Assembly: GCA_021820805.1 (NCBI GenBank)
Contig: JAKADF010000106.1
Coordinates: forward strand, 1 to 8,926
Origin: Bacillota bacterium
Lineage (GTDB): Bacteria; Bacillota; Bacilli; Alicyclobacillales; Alicyclobacillaceae
Length of the DNA: 8,926 nt
Direction: 5' to 3'
The notes under the pieces were generated by a model that was given only the letters and a program-made list of their open reading frames with translations, did no database searches and was not told the origin of the DNA. The number at the start of each line of letters is the position of its first letter. The first letter of the stretch is position 1. Both the position numbers and the translations under genes were made by a program. Of this stretch, positions 8,733 through 8,926 are shown one piece after another.

Positions 8733-8757
8733 AAAAAAAGGTGGATCCTAACCTCTT
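8733..8757 (-). terminator. Weak hairpin with T-run in the operon leader (possible attenuator)
   Basis: On the minus strand AAGAGGT (8751-8757) can pair with ACCTTTT (8736-8742), one G-T pair, 8-base loop, inside a run of seven T (8733-8739). The stem has only two G-C pairs, so it is a poor terminator by itself. It could be an attenuator or chance. Confidence 0.25.
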
Positions 8758-8809
8758 ATGAGACATAACAGATAAGGAATGAAAAAAGAGTAACGGAATG
8801 TTTGTTTCC

Positions 8810-8815
8810 ATTATA
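8810..8815 (-). promoter_or_regulatory. Candidate -10 box for the thiolase-to-glpD operon
   Basis: Consensus TATAAT on the minus strand, about 180 bases before the thiolase start. No good -35 box lies at 16-18 bases; TTGATA is 22 bases upstream, too far for standard sigma-A. An activator may be needed if this is the promoter. Confidence 0.4.
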
Positions 8816-8916
8816 CGCCTAAGTTCCTGTTTACAGATATCAACATCATTTCGAGTAACTTGCAGCTAATCCTTAAATCTATGTCTGTGAGTATCATCCC
8901 TTGGAAAGGATAGAGT

Positions 8917-8926
8917 TAGGAGGTGA
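8917..8926 (+). promoter_or_regulatory. Ribosome-binding site of a rightward gene just outside the window
   Basis: TAGGAGGTGA, near-perfect complement to the 3' end of 16S rRNA, at the very end of the window. A start codon should follow within about 10 bases beyond the edge, so a gene divergent from the thiolase is expected. Its identity cannot be seen; a regulator or another acyl-CoA enzyme would fit. Confidence 0.7.

Larger units (their letters stand above)
8642..8916. other. Divergent intergenic control region before the lipid/glycerol operon
   Basis: No protein gene is visible in these roughly 275 bases on either strand. They hold a leftward -10 box (8810-8815), a weak leader hairpin (8733-8757), a cre-like sequence (8705-8718) and an 8-base palindrome TCTGCAGA (8723-8730). 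Also present are CTGTTTACAG (8827-8836), with 4-base inverted arms, near the expected -35 position, and two direct copies of GGAATG (8776-8781 and 8795-8800). The region lies between the thiolase and a rightward gene announced by the SD at the right edge, so it probably controls both. Confidence 0.6.

Noticed and set aside
8771..8815. FadR operator for the fatty-acid genes
   Set aside because: Two GGAATG copies are direct repeats, not the inverted TGAATGA/TCATTCA arrangement of the B. subtilis FadR box.

Overview
The window looks like a low-to-moderate GC Bacillales (Firmicute) chromosome. The evidence is strong Shine-Dalgarno sequences of the AAGGAGG/GGGAGG type before most genes, GlpK and GlpD proteins that read like the Bacillus versions, and a YitT-type membrane protein. 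There are eight protein genes, two of which touch or lie beside a window edge issue: the leftmost is cut, and a perfect ribosome-binding site at the extreme right edge announces a further rightward gene just outside. I saw no rRNA, tRNA, CRISPR array, insertion sequence or phage genes.

Left block (1-1458, minus strand): a mandelate-racemase-subgroup enolase-superfamily enzyme followed, 31 bases on, by a KduD-like short-chain dehydrogenase cut by the window start. Together they look like a sugar-acid (aldonate/uronate) degradation pair: a dehydratase or cycloisomerase, then an oxidoreductase for keto-deoxy acids. A 187-base divergent control region separates them from a short YitT-family membrane protein on the plus strand (1646-2248), which converges on the next block; a stem-loop sits between the convergent ends.

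Main block (8628 down to 2287, minus strand): five genes packed with gaps of only 31-54 bases, in transcription order thiolase, HSD10-type 3-hydroxyacyl-CoA dehydrogenase, an alpha-methylacyl-CoA-racemase-like member of the CaiB/BaiF family, glycerol kinase (glpK), and glycerol-3-phosphate dehydrogenase (glpD). The first three are acyl-CoA enzymes suited to the last steps of beta-oxidation, possibly of 2-methyl-branched chains. The last two take glycerol to dihydroxyacetone phosphate. The arrangement suggests co-expression of both halves of glycerolipid breakdown, which is an inference from layout. No glycerol facilitator gene and no separate leader before glpK or glpD is visible.

Oddities: GlpK lacks the histidine that is phosphorylated by HPr in Bacillus/Enterococcus enzymes; the racemase-like protein ends about 35 residues early; a 15-base tandem repeat lies in front of its gene; and the 286-base right-hand intergenic region holds a consensus -10 box, a cre-like site and a weak leader hairpin. 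None of these is proof of a new system, but the mixed operon with an HPr-insensitive-looking glycerol kinase is the most interesting lead.
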